From: an uncultured Paracoccaceae bacterium
GTDB taxonomy: Bacteria; Pseudomonadota; Alphaproteobacteria; Rhodobacterales; Rhodobacteraceae
Direction of reading: 5' to 3'
Assembly: GCA_937138255.1 (NCBI GenBank)
Contig: CAKZOU010000057.1
Coordinates: 62,001-126,000, forward strand
DNA: 64,000 nucleotides
Part shown: piece after piece, positions 53,937 through 63,468 of the stretch
Numbering within the stretch: the stretch's first letter is position 1
How the letters are laid out: the number at the start of each line of letters is the position of its first letter
Program-made: the position numbers and the translations under genes
Notes under the pieces: model-generated
Seen by the model: the letters and a program-made list of their open reading frames with translations, nothing else
Told to the model about the DNA's origin: nothing
Databases searched by the model: none

Positions 53937-54836
53937 TCAGTAGAGGCTGCCGGCGTTTATCACTGGCGTCGGTTCGGCGCCGCTGGACAGAACCACCATG
54001 AGATTGGCCACCATCGCCGCTTTACGTTCGGGATCCAGAGCCATTCCGTCGCTTAGTTCCAGCTCCTTCACCGCAGCAGCGACAATGCTGACCGTGCCCT
54101 TGACGATGGTCTCGCGCGCATCAAGCAAGGCGCTCGCTTGCTGGCGCTTGAGCATCGCAGCGGCGATTTCGGTTGCGTAGGCAAGGTGATTGATCCGCGC
54201 CTCGACGATCTCGATCCCGGCTTCGGCAACCCGCGCCTGAATCGCCTCCATCATCTTTTCGGCCACCTCGGCGGTGTCGCCACGCAGCGACAGGCCATCG
54301 TGGCTGTCGTTGATTCCGAAATCATATGGATAAGAGCTGGCCAGCGAGCGGACAGCGCTTTCCGTCTGGGTTTCGACATAGGTATCGTAGTCTTCGACCT
54401 CGAAAACCGCGCTCACCGGATCGACGACGCGCCAAACGACGATGGAGCTGATCTCAATCGGATTGCCAACCGCGTCATTGACCTTGCTGCGGCTCGATTC
54501 AAAGTTCCGCAGGCGGGTCGAGACCTTCATGCGCGGATAATAGAACGGCAGCGTCCAGCGCAGACCGGCGGTCGCGTCCGTGCCGCGATAGTCGCCAAAC
54601 ATGGTGAGAACCCGCGCTTGCTTGGGCTGGTTGAGGAAGAAGCCGGGAATCAGGAAGGCTGTGAGAACCGCCGACGCGATCAAGATCAATACCGCCCGAG
54701 CCTCGGCCCCGATACTGATACTGCGGATGAACCCTGAAATCGCGAGCACTTCGCCCGCAATCAAAAGCAGCAGGACAGCTACGCCTGAAACGACAAAGGC
54801 GCGGCCGGAAATGGTAGGGACCGGGGAATTAGACAT
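53937..54836 (-). CDS. SPFH/Band 7 (prohibitin-domain) membrane protein
   Basis: 299 residues from ATG 54836, with GGAG 7 bases upstream; a GTG two codons earlier is possible. Two N-terminal membrane segments (about 14-38 and 47-68). The SPFH domain follows: PKQARVLTMFGDYRGTDATAGLRWTLPFYYP, IEISSIVVWRVVDPVSAVFEVEDYDTYVETQTESAVRSLAS, then a helical stretch with IVEARINHLAYATEIAAAMLKRQQASALLDARETIVKG. Such proteins form membrane microdomain scaffolds. No NfeD partner is present; an RHH protein follows instead. The promoter region has a tandem GATATC operator-like pair. Confidence 0.92.
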   Translation of the reverse strand: MSNSPVPTISGRAFVVSGVAVLLLLIAGEVLAISGFIRSISIGAEARAVLILIASAVLTAFLIPGFFLNQPKQARVLTMFGDYRGTDATAGLRWTLPFYYPRMKVSTRLRNFESSRSKVNDAVGNPIEISSIVVWRVVDPVSAVFEVEDYDTYVETQTESAVRSLASSYPYDFGINDSHDGLSLRGDTAEVAEKMMEAIQARVAEAGIEIVEARINHLAYATEIAAAMLKRQQASALLDARETIVKGTVSIVAAAVKELELSDGMALDPERKAAMVANLMVVLSSGAEPTPVINAGSLY

Positions 54837-54851
54837 CGACACACTCCACTA

Positions 54852-54870
54852 TGATATCATCTTGATATCT
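54852..54870. promoter_or_regulatory. TGATATC tandem sites at the SPFH promoter (candidate operator)
   Basis: TGATATCA (54852-54859) and TGATATCT (54863-54870) sit 11 bp apart, one helical turn, between the putative promoter and the SPFH start. This spacing suits a ribbon-helix-helix tetramer such as the Arc-like product of the same operon. Confidence 0.45.
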
Positions 54871-54897
54871 ATCTAGGTGGTCTTGCGAAAAGTTCAA
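54870..54897 (-). promoter_or_regulatory. Putative promoter of the SPFH-RHH operon
   Basis: On the minus strand TTGAAC (54897-54892), a 16-base spacer and TAGATA (54875-54870). Transcription would start near the second GATATC box. Confidence 0.45.
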
Positions 54898-55100
54898 GCC
54901 CAAGCACAGCCCTTGCGAGACTCTGCGTGGCCGTGTATCTGCCCATCCATGACGATGGTTTTCGATATGGCTGATCGCTCGCGCCTGCCCTGGCGGTTTT
55001 ATGGCGCGACCCACACCATTCTAGCGCGACTTTGACCGCGCCGCGCATCCGTGCGCCCGATTCCGACGCCTTTTCATCTGAACATCAAGGGAGAGGACCT

Positions 55101-56504
55101 ATGTCCCCCAAAACGCTCTACGACAAGATCTGGGACGCCCACGTCGCCCACGAATCCGAAGACGGCACCTGCCTTCTCTACATCGACCGTCACCTTGTTC
55201 ACGAAGTGACCAGCCCGCAGGCCTTCGAAGGCCTGCGCATGGCGGGCCGCAAGGTGCGCGCGCCCGAGAAGACCATCGCCGTGCCGGATCACAACGTGCC
55301 CACCACGATTGACCGCGCCAATGCCTCGACCATGACCGAGGAGAGCCGCATTCAGGTCGAGGCGCTCGACAAGAACGCCAAGGATTTCGGCATCCACTAC
55401 TACCCCGTCTCTGACGTCCGTCAGGGAATCGTCCACATCGTCGGCCCCGAACAGGGCTGGACCCTTCCGGGCATGACCGTGGTCTGCGGCGACAGCCACA
55501 CCGCGACCCACGGCGCCTTCGGCTCGCTCGCCCATGGCATCGGCACCTCCGAGGTCGAGCACGTTCTGGCCACCCAGACGCTGATCCAGAAGAAATCCAA
55601 GAACATGAAGGTCGAGATCACCGGCAAGCTCCGCCCCGGTGTGACCGCCAAGGACATCACCCTTTCGGTGATCGGCGCGACCGGAACCGCCGGCGGCACC
55701 GGCTATGTCATCGAATACTGTGGCGAAGCGATCCGCGATCTTTCGATGGAAGGCCGCATGACCGTCTGCAACATGGCGATCGAAGGCGGCGCGCGCGCTG
55801 GCCTGATCGCGCCGGACGAAAAGACCTTCGAGTATGTCAAAGGCCGCCCGCACGCGCCGAAAGGCGCCGCTTGGGAAGCTGCGATGGCCTATTGGCAGAC
55901 GCTCTTCACCGACGAAGGCGCGCATTTCGACAAGGTCATCACCATCAAGGGCGAGGATATCGCCCCCGTCGTGACCTGGGGCACTTCGCCCGAAGACGTG
56001 CTGCCGATCACCGCGACCGTGCCTGCGCCCGAAAGCTTCAAGGGCGGCAAGGTCGAAGCGGCGCAGCGCTCGCTCGACTATATGGGCCTGACCGCCGGTC
56101 AGAAGCTCACCGACATCGAGATCGACACCGTGTTCATCGGCTCCTGCACGAATGGACGGATCGAAGATCTCCGCGCCGCGGCCGAGATCCTCAAAGGCAA
56201 GAAGATCAAGGTCAAACGGGCGATGGTCGTCCCCGGTTCGGGCCTTGTGCGCGCGCAGGCCGAGGAAGAGGGCCTTGCCGATATCTTCAAAGAGGCCGGT
56301 TTCGAATGGCGCCTTGCGGGGTGCTCCATGTGCCTTGCCATGAACCCCGACCAGCTGTCGGAAGGCGAGCGCTGCGCGTCGACCTCGAACCGCAACTTCG
56401 AAGGCCGCCAAGGCTACAAGGGCCGCACGCACCTTGTCTCGCCCGCCATGGCCGCCGCCGCCGCAATCACCGGCCACCTCACTGACGTTCGGGAGATGAT
56501 GTAA
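55101..56504 (+). CDS. leuC: 3-isopropylmalate dehydratase large subunit
   Basis: 467 residues from ATG 55101, preceded by GGGAGAGG. Aconitase family: [45 protein letters not shown], the [4Fe-4S] cysteines in [16 protein letters not shown] and [15 protein letters not shown], and [12 protein letters not shown]. It isomerises 2- to 3-isopropylmalate with LeuD in leucine synthesis. The stop overlaps the leuD ATG by one base (TAATG). No leucine-rich leader peptide precedes it. Confidence 0.97.
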   Translation: MSPKTLYDKIWDAHVAHESEDGTCLLYIDRHLVHEVTSPQAFEGLRMAGRKVRAPEKTIAVPDHNVPTTIDRANASTMTEESRIQVEALDKNAKDFGIHYYPVSDVRQGIVHIVGPEQGWTLPGMTVVCGDSHTATHGAFGSLAHGIGTSEVEHVLATQTLIQKKSKNMKVEITGKLRPGVTAKDITLSVIGATGTAGGTGYVIEYCGEAIRDLSMEGRMTVCNMAIEGGARAGLIAPDEKTFEYVKGRPHAPKGAAWEAAMAYWQTLFTDEGAHFDKVITIKGEDIAPVVTWGTSPEDVLPITATVPAPESFKGGKVEAAQRSLDYMGLTAGQKLTDIEIDTVFIGSCTNGRIEDLRAAAEILKGKKIKVKRAMVVPGSGLVRAQAEEEGLADIFKEAGFEWRLAGCSMCLAMNPDQLSEGERCASTSNRNFEGRQGYKGRTHLVSPAMAAAAAITGHLTDVREMM

Positions 56505-57109
56505 TGGAAAAGTTCACCAAGATCAGCGGCGTTGCCGCGCCCCTGCCGCTCGTCAATATCGACACGGACATGATCATCCCCAAGCAGTTCCTCAAGACCA
56601 TCAAGCGGTCGGGGCTGGGGGTGAACCTGTTTGACGAGATGCGCTTTGACCGTCAGGGCAACGAGATCGCCGATTTCGTCCTGAACAAGCCCGCCTACCG
56701 GCAGGCCCAGATCCTTGTCGCGGGCGATAATTTCGGCTGTGGCTCGTCGCGCGAACACGCGCCTTGGGCGCTTGCGGATTTCGGCATCAAGGCGATCATC
56801 TCGACCTCGTTTGCCGACATCTTCTATAGCAACTGCTTCAAGAACGGGATGCTGCCGATCGTTCTGCCGCAAGAGGCCGTCGACGTTCTGATGAAGGACG
56901 CCGAGAAGGGCTCGAACGCGCGGATCGAGGTCGACCTTGAGAGCCAGACGGTGACCTCGTCGGACGGCCAATCGTTCAAGTTTGACGTCGACGCCTTCAA
57001 GAAGCACTGCCTCCTGAACGGCCTCGACGATATCGGCCTGACCATGGAGAAGGCCAAGTCGATCGACAGCTTCGAAGCCAAGGCCGCGATGGAGCGCCCC
57101 TGGGTCTAG
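56504..57109 (+). CDS. leuD: 3-isopropylmalate dehydratase small subunit
   Basis: 201 residues, complete. Swivel domain with [48 protein letters not shown] and [17 protein letters not shown], the segment that closes over the substrate. It is one-base overlapped with leuC and followed by a strong terminator, so the unit is leuC-leuD only; leuB lies 4 kb further on. Confidence 0.97.
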   Translation: MEKFTKISGVAAPLPLVNIDTDMIIPKQFLKTIKRSGLGVNLFDEMRFDRQGNEIADFVLNKPAYRQAQILVAGDNFGCGSSREHAPWALADFGIKAIISTSFADIFYSNCFKNGMLPIVLPQEAVDVLMKDAEKGSNARIEVDLESQTVTSSDGQSFKFDVDAFKKHCLLNGLDDIGLTMEKAKSIDSFEAKAAMERPWV

Positions 57110-57132
57110 GTCCGCCGGCCAGATTCATGCTG

Positions 57133-57165
57133 GAAACCCGCCCTGAAAAGGGCGGGTTTCTTAAT
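57133..57165 (+). terminator. Rho-independent terminator of leuCD
   Basis: Perfect 11-bp stem GAAACCCGCCC / GGGCGGGTTTC (57133-57143 and 57150-57160), loop TGAAAA, then TTAATATA. It lies 24 bp after the leuD stop. Confidence 0.9.
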
Positions 57166-57351
57166 ATAGTGGCGCCTGATGGTTGCAAGAAAGCCGCACC
57201 GATTTCCTGTCTGCCATTCCCGACGCTAACTCGGCGCTTGCCGATTGAGGCAATCTGGGCAAGATTGTGTCAACAATGAGGCGGCCCAATTGGGCTAGAC
57301 TGGAAAAGAGGCGCGGCAAGTATCGCGTCCGGCCAGATCGAGGGACGAGCA

Positions 57352-58203
57352 GTGGGTTTTACGATTATCGGAGCACTAATCCGTGCGTCAGCAGTGATTC
57401 TGCTGATCGCGACGCCGTCGATTATTCTGCCATCGACCCCGGGCGAGACAGGCCAGATGGCCATGCTCGTCGCAATCCTCGCCGCAATCGCAACTTTCGC
57501 TGAATATGCAAGCAAGACCCCATCATTGATCGAGTTCCGCGAAGCACCTCCTGTCAATCGCATTCGGTTCCTGGCCTTGTTTGCCTGCGTATTTTTTCTT
57601 TCTTCGATCCTTCGCGGCCAGGTCGCCCCAACGACCTTTACCGTGTTTCTTGACACTGCCGGCGAGCGCCTTGCCGAGATGATCGACTTTCCTCTCTCTC
57701 CCGTGCGGTTGATGATCGGCCTCTTGCCCGAGTCCACCCCAGAGGCCACAATCTCGATCTTCCGAACTGCGGCGGGCGTTGCCTACATCATTTCAATTCT
57801 GTCCTTGGCCTTCATGGTGATCACGCTCCGTTTTGGCCGGTGGCCATTGCCCGGGCGGTCTTTCAACATCTGGACCAATTTGCCCCTCTTCAATCCGTCG
57901 GTTCATATGGACGTCGTGCAAAAGCTTCGTCGTGACGCTGCCGTTAACGGAATCTTCGGACTCACGCTTCCCTTCTTTGTGCCTGCGGTCCTGCAACTCG
58001 TGGTGCAATTCGTTGATCCAATTTCTCTCACTAATCCGCATACTCTTGTATGGTCGGTGACAGCATGGGCCTTTTTGCCGTCATCATTGATCATGCGAGG
58101 GCTGGCGCTGAGCCGGATCGCGAACATCCTCGAGAGCAAGCAGAAACGCGCTCTTGCAAAGGCGCTCGAAGATGGGTGGGTGCCGGTTCAGCAATCGGCC
58201 TGA
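57352..58203 (+). CDS. Multi-pass membrane protein of unknown function
   Basis: 283 residues, GTG start after GAGGGA. About six hydrophobic segments (GALIRASAVILLIATPSIIL, FLALFACVFFLSSIL, VAYIISILSLAFMVIT, FGLTLPFFVPAVLQLVV, TLVWSVTAWAFLPSSLIM). I do not recognise a family. It is less GC-rich than its neighbours and lies after the leuCD terminator, with its own upstream region. The secreted EEP-family gene begins inside its last 28 bases, so the two are probably co-expressed. Confidence 0.8.
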   Translation: MGFTIIGALIRASAVILLIATPSIILPSTPGETGQMAMLVAILAAIATFAEYASKTPSLIEFREAPPVNRIRFLALFACVFFLSSILRGQVAPTTFTVFLDTAGERLAEMIDFPLSPVRLMIGLLPESTPEATISIFRTAAGVAYIISILSLAFMVITLRFGRWPLPGRSFNIWTNLPLFNPSVHMDVVQKLRRDAAVNGIFGLTLPFFVPAVLQLVVQFVDPISLTNPHTLVWSVTAWAFLPSSLIMRGLALSRIANILESKQKRALAKALEDGWVPVQQSA

Positions 58204-59270
58204 GCCTTTGGCTCGCCTCGGCATCTGCAAGCGCTGATCCTTTCCGCATCGCTACCTACGCCGCGCCCCTGAGCCGTGAGGGGCCAGGGCTACTGCTTAA
58301 GGATATTGTCTCGGGCCAGGACAAGGGCATCACAGCGATCGTAGATGTCATCTCGGCGGCGGATCCGGATCTCCTCCTCCTCACCGATTTCGATCACGAT
58401 GCGGGCCTCGCTGCGCTCAACGCATTCGCCGATCTTCTGGCCAAGCGCGGGACGGCATATCCCTTCAGGTTCGCTCGCCCTTCGAACGCCGGCCTGCCCA
58501 CGGGGCTCGACATGGATGGCAACGGCGCGCTTGGCGAGGCGCGGGATGCCATGGGCTATGGAGATTTTCGCGGCAACGGCGGTATGGCCCTCCTGTCGCG
58601 CGTGCCGATTGACACAGACAATGTTGCCGATTTCACCGGCCTCCTCTGGCGCGATTTGCCGGGCGCGCAGATGCCCCAGATGAACGGCCAGCCCTTCCCC
58701 TCGAAAGAGGCTATGGCGATCCAGCGGCTCGCCTCGGCGGGCTTTTGGGTCGTGCCGGTGCTGCCCGAGGGCGGGCCGCCCTTCGCGCTTTTGGCAAGCG
58801 CCGCGACAACGCCTGCCTTCGATGGGCCGGAAGATCGCAACGGCCTGCGTAATCGTGACGAGATCCGCTTTTGGTCGCTCTATCTGGATGGGGCGTTCGG
58901 CGCCGCTCCTTCAAGCTTTGTCCTCGCAGCCAAGCTCAACGCCGATCCAGAAGATGGCGACGGAGACCATGCCACGATCCGCGCGCTTCTGTCTGATCCG
59001 CGCCTGCAAGATCCCCGCCCTGCCAGCGCGGGCGGCGCATGGGCCGCCGATCCCAGCCACCGTGGCGACCCCTCACTCGACACAGCCGCCTGGCCCGGAA
59101 GCCCGCAAGGCAACCTGCGGGTCAGCTATGTCTTGCCGTCTGCGGATTGGACGGTGACAGGCGCGGGGGTTATCTGGCCCGCGCCTGAAGACCCGATGTC
59201 AGCCCTCCTGGGGGAGGACGGGCAGCTGGCCGGTCCGCACCGCCTTGTCTGGGTGGAACTTCGGCGGTAG
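58176..59270 (+). CDS. Secreted endonuclease/exonuclease/phosphatase-family protein
   Basis: 364 residues from GTG 58176, chosen because it gives a clean signal peptide (GAGSAIGLSLWLASASASA) right before DPFRIATYAAPLSREGPG. EEP motifs: DPDLLLLTDFDHD, NGALGEARDAMGYGDFRGNGGMALLSR, and KLNADPEDGDGDHATIRALLSDPRLQD, followed by LRVSYVLPSADW, where the usual terminal SDH motif would be. It may be a periplasmic or extracellular phosphodiesterase or nuclease. It overlaps the previous gene by 28 bp and the convergent NAD-binding gene by 72 bp. Confidence 0.88.
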   Translation: MGAGSAIGLSLWLASASASADPFRIATYAAPLSREGPGLLLKDIVSGQDKGITAIVDVISAADPDLLLLTDFDHDAGLAALNAFADLLAKRGTAYPFRFARPSNAGLPTGLDMDGNGALGEARDAMGYGDFRGNGGMALLSRVPIDTDNVADFTGLLWRDLPGAQMPQMNGQPFPSKEAMAIQRLASAGFWVVPVLPEGGPPFALLASAATTPAFDGPEDRNGLRNRDEIRFWSLYLDGAFGAAPSSFVLAAKLNADPEDGDGDHATIRALLSDPRLQDPRPASAGGAWAADPSHRGDPSLDTAAWPGSPQGNLRVSYVLPSADWTVTGAGVIWPAPEDPMSALLGEDGQLAGPHRLVWVELRR

Positions 59271-60113
59271 CCCGGCAAGCATCACCGTTTGCATATCGGT
59301 CGGCTGGAAATCGGGCAGACTACGGCGCAACTTCGCGCCGTCGAGCGCGTGCGGCGTATTCCATAGGTAGCGCATCTCGCGCATTTCGCGGGCCAGTTCC
59401 CATACCGGCGAGAGCACGGTGAAGAGCCACCACGGGAAGGCCGTCACCCCAACCTTTCGGCCCAGCGCGGCCTCGAGGGTCACGCGCAGCTCCTCAAGCG
59501 TGAAGGCATGACCGGGGAAGGGGATATCTGCGAACCTCTCAAGGCTCTCGCGCCGATCCGCCAGAAGCGCCGCGGCCCGCGCCCAATCGGGCAGATAGGC
59601 ATAGGCCTGCATCGCGTCGGTGCGCCCCATCGCGGTGAGCTTGCCCTTGCCGATCGTGCGCATCAGCGCGAGCGACATCACATCGCCGTTGTGCTCGGGG
59701 TCAATGAAATTGCCGGCTCGGAGAACGATGGTCTGCACGCCGGACGCCCGATAGGCCGCCTCCATCTCGACGCGAATGCGGCCCTTGCGGCTGACTGGGC
59801 GCTGCGGCGTAGCCTCCGACCAACTGCCCGGCTCGGCGCCGAAGTTATAGACGTTGCCCGGCAGGATCACCGTTGCTCCGCTGGCCTTTGCCGCGGCAAT
59901 CACATCGCGGGTGATCTGCGGGATCAGGGTGGCCCAGTTGTGATAGTTGGGCGGGTTCAATCCGTTGACGATGACATCGACACCGCGCGCGGCCACTTTC
60001 ATGTCGGTCCCTCGCCGGTAGGACCGGACCTGCCACCCCTGCGCCGCAAATGCGCGGGCGGCATGGCGGCCGATCTTGCCGGACGGTCCGAGGATGAGCG
60101 CTGTTTTGGTCAT
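59199..60113 (-). CDS. NAD(P)-binding epimerase/reductase-like protein (SDR-extended)
   Basis: 304 residues. N-terminal Rossmann motif ALILGPSGKIGRHAARAFAAQG, then VDVIVNGLNPPNYHNWATL, GATVILPGNVYNFGAE, and GVQTIVLRAGNFIDPEHNGDVM. The catalytic Tyr-x-x-x-Lys of classical SDRs is not clear, so an NmrA-like or atypical reductase is likely. It is divergent from a LysR regulator gene (95 bp), which probably controls it. The C-terminal 24 codons overlap the convergent EEP gene. Confidence 0.88.
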   Translation of the reverse strand: MTKTALILGPSGKIGRHAARAFAAQGWQVRSYRRGTDMKVAARGVDVIVNGLNPPNYHNWATLIPQITRDVIAAAKASGATVILPGNVYNFGAEPGSWSEATPQRPVSRKGRIRVEMEAAYRASGVQTIVLRAGNFIDPEHNGDVMSLALMRTIGKGKLTAMGRTDAMQAYAYLPDWARAAALLADRRESLERFADIPFPGHAFTLEELRVTLEAALGRKVGVTAFPWWLFTVLSPVWELAREMREMRYLWNTPHALDGAKLRRSLPDFQPTDMQTVMLAGLPPKFHPDKAVRTGQLPVLPQEG

Positions 60114-60208
60114 GGTTGTCTCCTGTTGGGCGTTTCGACAGGATCAAAGTATCCATCCAAATCCAGAATGAAATTGCGCGAACCCGTTCATATGCTATTC
60201 ATTTGTGA

Positions 60209-61105
60209 ATGGATACGCCACTCGACAGTCTGGACTGGACCCTGCTCCGCAGCTTCCTCGCGGTGGCGGAAACCGGCAGCCTGTCTGCCGCAGCGCGAGC
60301 ACTTGGCTCGAGCCAACCCACACTGGGCCGGCAGATCCGGGCGATCGAAACCTCCCTCGGAGCAGATCTATTCCGCCGCCATCCCAAGGGGTTTGACCTG
60401 ACCGAGACCGGACTTGCACTGGTCGAGCCGGCCCGCGCCATGCGCGATGCGGTCCGGCAGATCGGTCTGACTGCCGCCGGGCGGGAGCAGCGCCTCGAGG
60501 GCACGGTCCGCATCACCGCCAGCGAGGTTGTCTCGTTCCATCACCTGCCCGCCATCGTCGCGGCAATCCGCGCCGCCGAGCCGCAGATCGAGATCGAGAT
60601 CGTGCCATCGGACGACAGCCGCAATCTCCTTTACCGCGAAGCCGATATTGCGATCCGAATGTATCGCCCGACCCAGCTCGACCTCGTGACCAAGCATCTG
60701 GGCGACGTCACGCTTTCGCTTTTCGCCGCCGACTCCTATGTCGCCCGCCGCGGCCTACCGCAAAGCCCCCAAGACCTCCTCGACCACGACATCGTCGGCT
60801 ATGACGCAAGCCCGCTCATCATCGAAGGCTTCCGCGCCGCGGGCCTCGCGGTCGACCGCAACTTCTTCAAGACCCGTTGCGACGATCAGCTGGTGGCCTG
60901 GGAGCTGGTCAAGGCGGGCGCAGGCCTTGGCTTTGCCCAGCGCGGTGTTGGGCTTGCCGAACCCTTGGTGCGCGAGGTGACTTTGGGGCTCGACCTGCCT
61001 TCCCTGCCCGTCTGGCTCACCGCGCATCAAGCCATGCGCCACACACCCCGGATCCGCCGCGTCTGGGAAATGCTCGAAGAAGGGCTGCGGCCCCACGTTT
61101 CTTGA
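60209..61105 (+). CDS. LysR-family transcriptional regulator
   Basis: 298 residues. [47 protein letters not shown]. The effector domain begins at about 92 ([20 protein letters not shown]). It sits back-to-back with the NAD(P)-binding gene, the classical LysR arrangement, so that gene is its likely target. It is followed 56 bp later by leuB, but as a general regulator of leucine synthesis it is less likely, because leuB has its own ribosome-binding site and terminator. The inducer is unknown. Confidence 0.93.
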   Translation: MDTPLDSLDWTLLRSFLAVAETGSLSAAARALGSSQPTLGRQIRAIETSLGADLFRRHPKGFDLTETGLALVEPARAMRDAVRQIGLTAAGREQRLEGTVRITASEVVSFHHLPAIVAAIRAAEPQIEIEIVPSDDSRNLLYREADIAIRMYRPTQLDLVTKHLGDVTLSLFAADSYVARRGLPQSPQDLLDHDIVGYDASPLIIEGFRAAGLAVDRNFFKTRCDDQLVAWELVKAGAGLGFAQRGVGLAEPLVREVTLGLDLPSLPVWLTAHQAMRHTPRIRRVWEMLEEGLRPHVS

Positions 61106-61161
61106 CCCTTGGGCAGCAAAGAGCTAGGCGGTGCGGGACACTCCATCCAAGGAAGAATTTC

Positions 61162-62268
61162 ATGTCCAACCCCTCGCTCCTTATCCTCGCCGGCGACGGC
61201 ATCGGCCCCGAAGTCATGGCCGAAGTGAAGAAGATCATCGCCTGGTACGGCGACAAGCGCGCCCTCAAGTTTGACGTGTCGGAAGACCTCGTCGGCGGCT
61301 GCGCCTATGACGTGCACGGAAAGCCCCTGGCCGACGAAACAATGGCCAAGGCGCAAGAGGTTGATGCCGTTCTTCTCGGCGCCGTGGGCGGCCCGCAATA
61401 CGACAACCTCGATTTCTCGGTAAAGCCCGAGCGCGGCCTTCTGCGCCTGCGCAAGGAGATGGACCTTTACGCCAACCTCCGCCCCGCCCAGTGCTTTGAC
61501 GCGCTGGCCGATTTCTCGTCGCTCAAGAAGGATGTGGTCGCCGGTCTCGACATCATGATCGTCCGCGAGCTGACCTCGGGTGTCTATTTCGGCGAGCCGC
61601 GCGGTATCTTCACCGAAGGCAACGAGCGCGTGGGCATCAACACCCAGCGTTATACCGAAAGCGAGATCGCCCGCGTCGCGCGTTCGGCCTTTGAGCTGGC
61701 CCGCAAGCGCGGCAACAAGGTCTGCTCGATGGAAAAGGCCAACGTGATGGAATCTGGCGTTCTGTGGCGCGAGGTGGTCCAGAAGGTCCACGACGAGGAA
61801 TACCCCGACGTTCAGCTGAGCCACATGTATGCCGACGCTGGCGCCATGCAACTCACCCGCTGGCCCAAGCAATTTGACGTGATCGTCACCGACAACCTCT
61901 TTGGCGATCTCTTGTCCGACCTTGCCGCCATGCTCACCGGTTCTCTCGGAATGCTGCCCTCGGCCTCGCTCGGCGCGCCGATGGCCAATGGCCGGCCAAA
62001 AGCGCTCTACGAGCCCGTCCACGGCTCGGCCCCGGATATCGCCGGCCAAGGCAAGGCCAACCCGATCGCCTGCATCCTGTCGTTCGCCATGGCGCTGCGC
62101 TACAGCTTCGATCAGGGCACCGAGGCCGACCGTCTTGAAAAGGCCGTCGAGAAGGTTCTGGCCGATGGCCTCCGCACGGCCGACCTGATGGGCCCCGAGG
62201 GCGGATCGCCGGTCTCGACCTCGGCCATGGGCGACGCGGTTATCGCAGCCCTCGACGCCAGCCTCTGA
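61162..62268 (+). CDS. leuB: 3-isopropylmalate dehydrogenase
   Basis: 368 residues from ATG 61162, AAGGAAG upstream. Isocitrate/isopropylmalate dehydrogenase fold: [47 protein letters not shown] (substrate arginines), [15 protein letters not shown], the Tyr in [43 protein letters not shown] (metal Asp) and [18 protein letters not shown] (NAD). It oxidises 3-isopropylmalate in leucine synthesis. It is 4 kb from leuCD and ends with a terminator. Confidence 0.97.
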   Translation: MSNPSLLILAGDGIGPEVMAEVKKIIAWYGDKRALKFDVSEDLVGGCAYDVHGKPLADETMAKAQEVDAVLLGAVGGPQYDNLDFSVKPERGLLRLRKEMDLYANLRPAQCFDALADFSSLKKDVVAGLDIMIVRELTSGVYFGEPRGIFTEGNERVGINTQRYTESEIARVARSAFELARKRGNKVCSMEKANVMESGVLWREVVQKVHDEEYPDVQLSHMYADAGAMQLTRWPKQFDVIVTDNLFGDLLSDLAAMLTGSLGMLPSASLGAPMANGRPKALYEPVHGSAPDIAGQGKANPIACILSFAMALRYSFDQGTEADRLEKAVEKVLADGLRTADLMGPEGGSPVSTSAMGDAVIAALDASL

Positions 62269-62288
62269 CAGCTACCACTTCAAATAGG

Positions 62289-62317
62289 AAGCCCCGCCTC
62301 GGCGGGGCTTTTCTTTT
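62289..62317 (+). terminator. Rho-independent terminator of leuB
   Basis: Stem AAGCCCCGCC / GGCGGGGCTT (62289-62298 and 62301-62310) with a 2-base loop, followed by TTCTTTT. Confidence 0.88.
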
Positions 62318-62366
62318 GGCAGGTGTCGCGTCTAAAAGGTGATAGCGCTAACCAGCCGGAAGTTCG

Positions 62367-63329
62367 ATGCATCACAACATCAAAGGGGCGTTGCTCGCCC
62401 TCCTCGCCTTTGCCGTCTATGCGACCAACGACGTGATCGTGAAGTTTCTCGGTGGCGATTATTCCCCGGTGCAAACGATCTTCTTTTCGACCCTGTTCAG
62501 CTTCCCCCTCGCCGTCTTGATGATCATGCGGGATCAGGCCCCCGGAACGTTGCGCCCGGTCCATCCCGGCTGGATGGCGGCGCGGACGGTGGCGACGCTG
62601 ATCACTGGCGTCACGGCCTTCTATGCGTTCTCCGTCCTGCCGCTGGCGCAGACCTATACGATCCTTTTCGCTTCGCCGCTTCTGATCACGCTTCTCGCCA
62701 TTCCGATCCTCGGCGAGCGCATCCATGTCCGCCGCGCCATCGCCATTGTCATCGGCCTGATCGGCGTGTTCGTGGCCCTGCGCCCCGGCGAGACCCACCT
62801 CGGCCTTGGTCATCTGGCGGCCGTTGTTGCCGCAATCGGCGGCTCCTTCGCCTCGGTCGTCGTGCGCCGCATCGGCAGTGACGAGCGGCCTATCGTCATC
62901 ATGCTCTATCCGATGATGGCCAACTTCTTCGTCATGGGCGCCGTGCTTGGCTTTGTCTACGAGCCGATGCCCGCCACCCATATCGGACTTGTCGCGATCA
63001 TGGCGATTCTGGGATCGGCCGCCGGCCTCATCATCATCGGCGCCTACAAATCGGGCGAAGCGATCGTCGTTGCCCCCATGCAATATTCCCAAATCATCTG
63101 GGCGGCGATCTTTGGTTATTTCATCTTCTCGGAATCGGTCGATCTCTATACTGCCGCAGGCGCCGCAATCATCATCGCGAGCGGCCTCTACATCGTGCTT
63201 CGCGAGGGGACACGCGGCGCTTCGAGCAAGCGCCCTGTGCTGCAAACCAGAAGCAGGACAGAGACCGGCACCAACCTCAGGATCGGTGCCTTCCTCGATC
63301 GCGCCAAGGGCACAGATTCCAGCAAATAA
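62367..63329 (+). CDS. DMT-superfamily transporter, EamA family
   Basis: 320 residues, ten membrane segments. Parts: KGALLALLAFAVYATNDVIVKFLGGDYSPVQTIFFSTLFS, SVLPLAQTYTILFASPLLITLLAIPILGERIHVRRAIAIVIGLIGV, and AAGLIIIGAYKSGEAIVVAPMQYSQIIWAAIFGYFIF. GGAAG precedes the ATG. The C-terminal 40 residues are hydrophilic and variable. Substrate unknown. It stands alone between the leuB terminator and the tRNA gene. Confidence 0.92.
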   Translation: MHHNIKGALLALLAFAVYATNDVIVKFLGGDYSPVQTIFFSTLFSFPLAVLMIMRDQAPGTLRPVHPGWMAARTVATLITGVTAFYAFSVLPLAQTYTILFASPLLITLLAIPILGERIHVRRAIAIVIGLIGVFVALRPGETHLGLGHLAAVVAAIGGSFASVVVRRIGSDERPIVIMLYPMMANFFVMGAVLGFVYEPMPATHIGLVAIMAILGSAAGLIIIGAYKSGEAIVVAPMQYSQIIWAAIFGYFIFSESVDLYTAAGAAIIIASGLYIVLREGTRGASSKRPVLQTRSRTETGTNLRIGAFLDRAKGTDSSK

Positions 63330-63332
63330 CGC

Positions 63333-63359
63333 CTTGTCAATTCCGCCGGTTCGGTTTAC
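63333..63359 (+). promoter_or_regulatory. Putative promoter of tRNA-Pro
   Basis: TTGTCA (63334-63339) followed about 15 bases later by TTTACC. The -35 is good and the -10 weak. It sits about 20 bases before the tRNA. Confidence 0.35.
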
Positions 63360-63374
63360 CCCGCACGCCACGGT

Positions 63375-63451
63375 CGGAGCGTAGCGCAGCCTGGTAGCGC
63401 ACCTGCTTCGGGAGCAGGGGGTCGGAGGTTCGAATCCTCTCGCTCCGACCA
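63375..63451 (+). tRNA. tRNA-Pro (anticodon CGG)
   Basis: 77 nt cloverleaf with encoded CCA. Acceptor CGGAGCG / CGCTCCG, D-arm GCGCAGCCTGGTAGCGC, anticodon arm CCTGC-TTCGGGA-GCAGG with anticodon CGG reading CCG, variable loop, T-arm GGAGG-TTCGAAT-CCTCT and discriminator A. Proline is assigned from the CGG anticodon and the overall similarity to bacterial tRNA-Pro. No integrated element abuts it. Confidence 0.97.
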
Positions 63452-63468
63452 TTTCCCGACAATCCCAG

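Noticed and set aside
53743-54836. RHH/SPFH pair as a toxin-antitoxin system
   Set aside because: The partner is a 299-residue SPFH membrane protein, not a toxin-sized product, and the order and size do not match known modules.
54949-55035. 28-codon open frame upstream of leuC, considered as a leucine leader peptide
   Set aside because: It has only three scattered leucines, no run of Leu codons and no clear terminator/antiterminator hairpins after it.
55074-56477. 467-residue minus-strand frame antisense to leuC
   Set aside because: leuC is certain from its iron-sulfur motifs; the antisense frame has no motif.
63375-63451. tRNA-Pro as an integration site for a genomic island
   Set aside because: No integrase, no repeat of the tRNA 3' end and only core genes (ccoS, ccoI) next to it.
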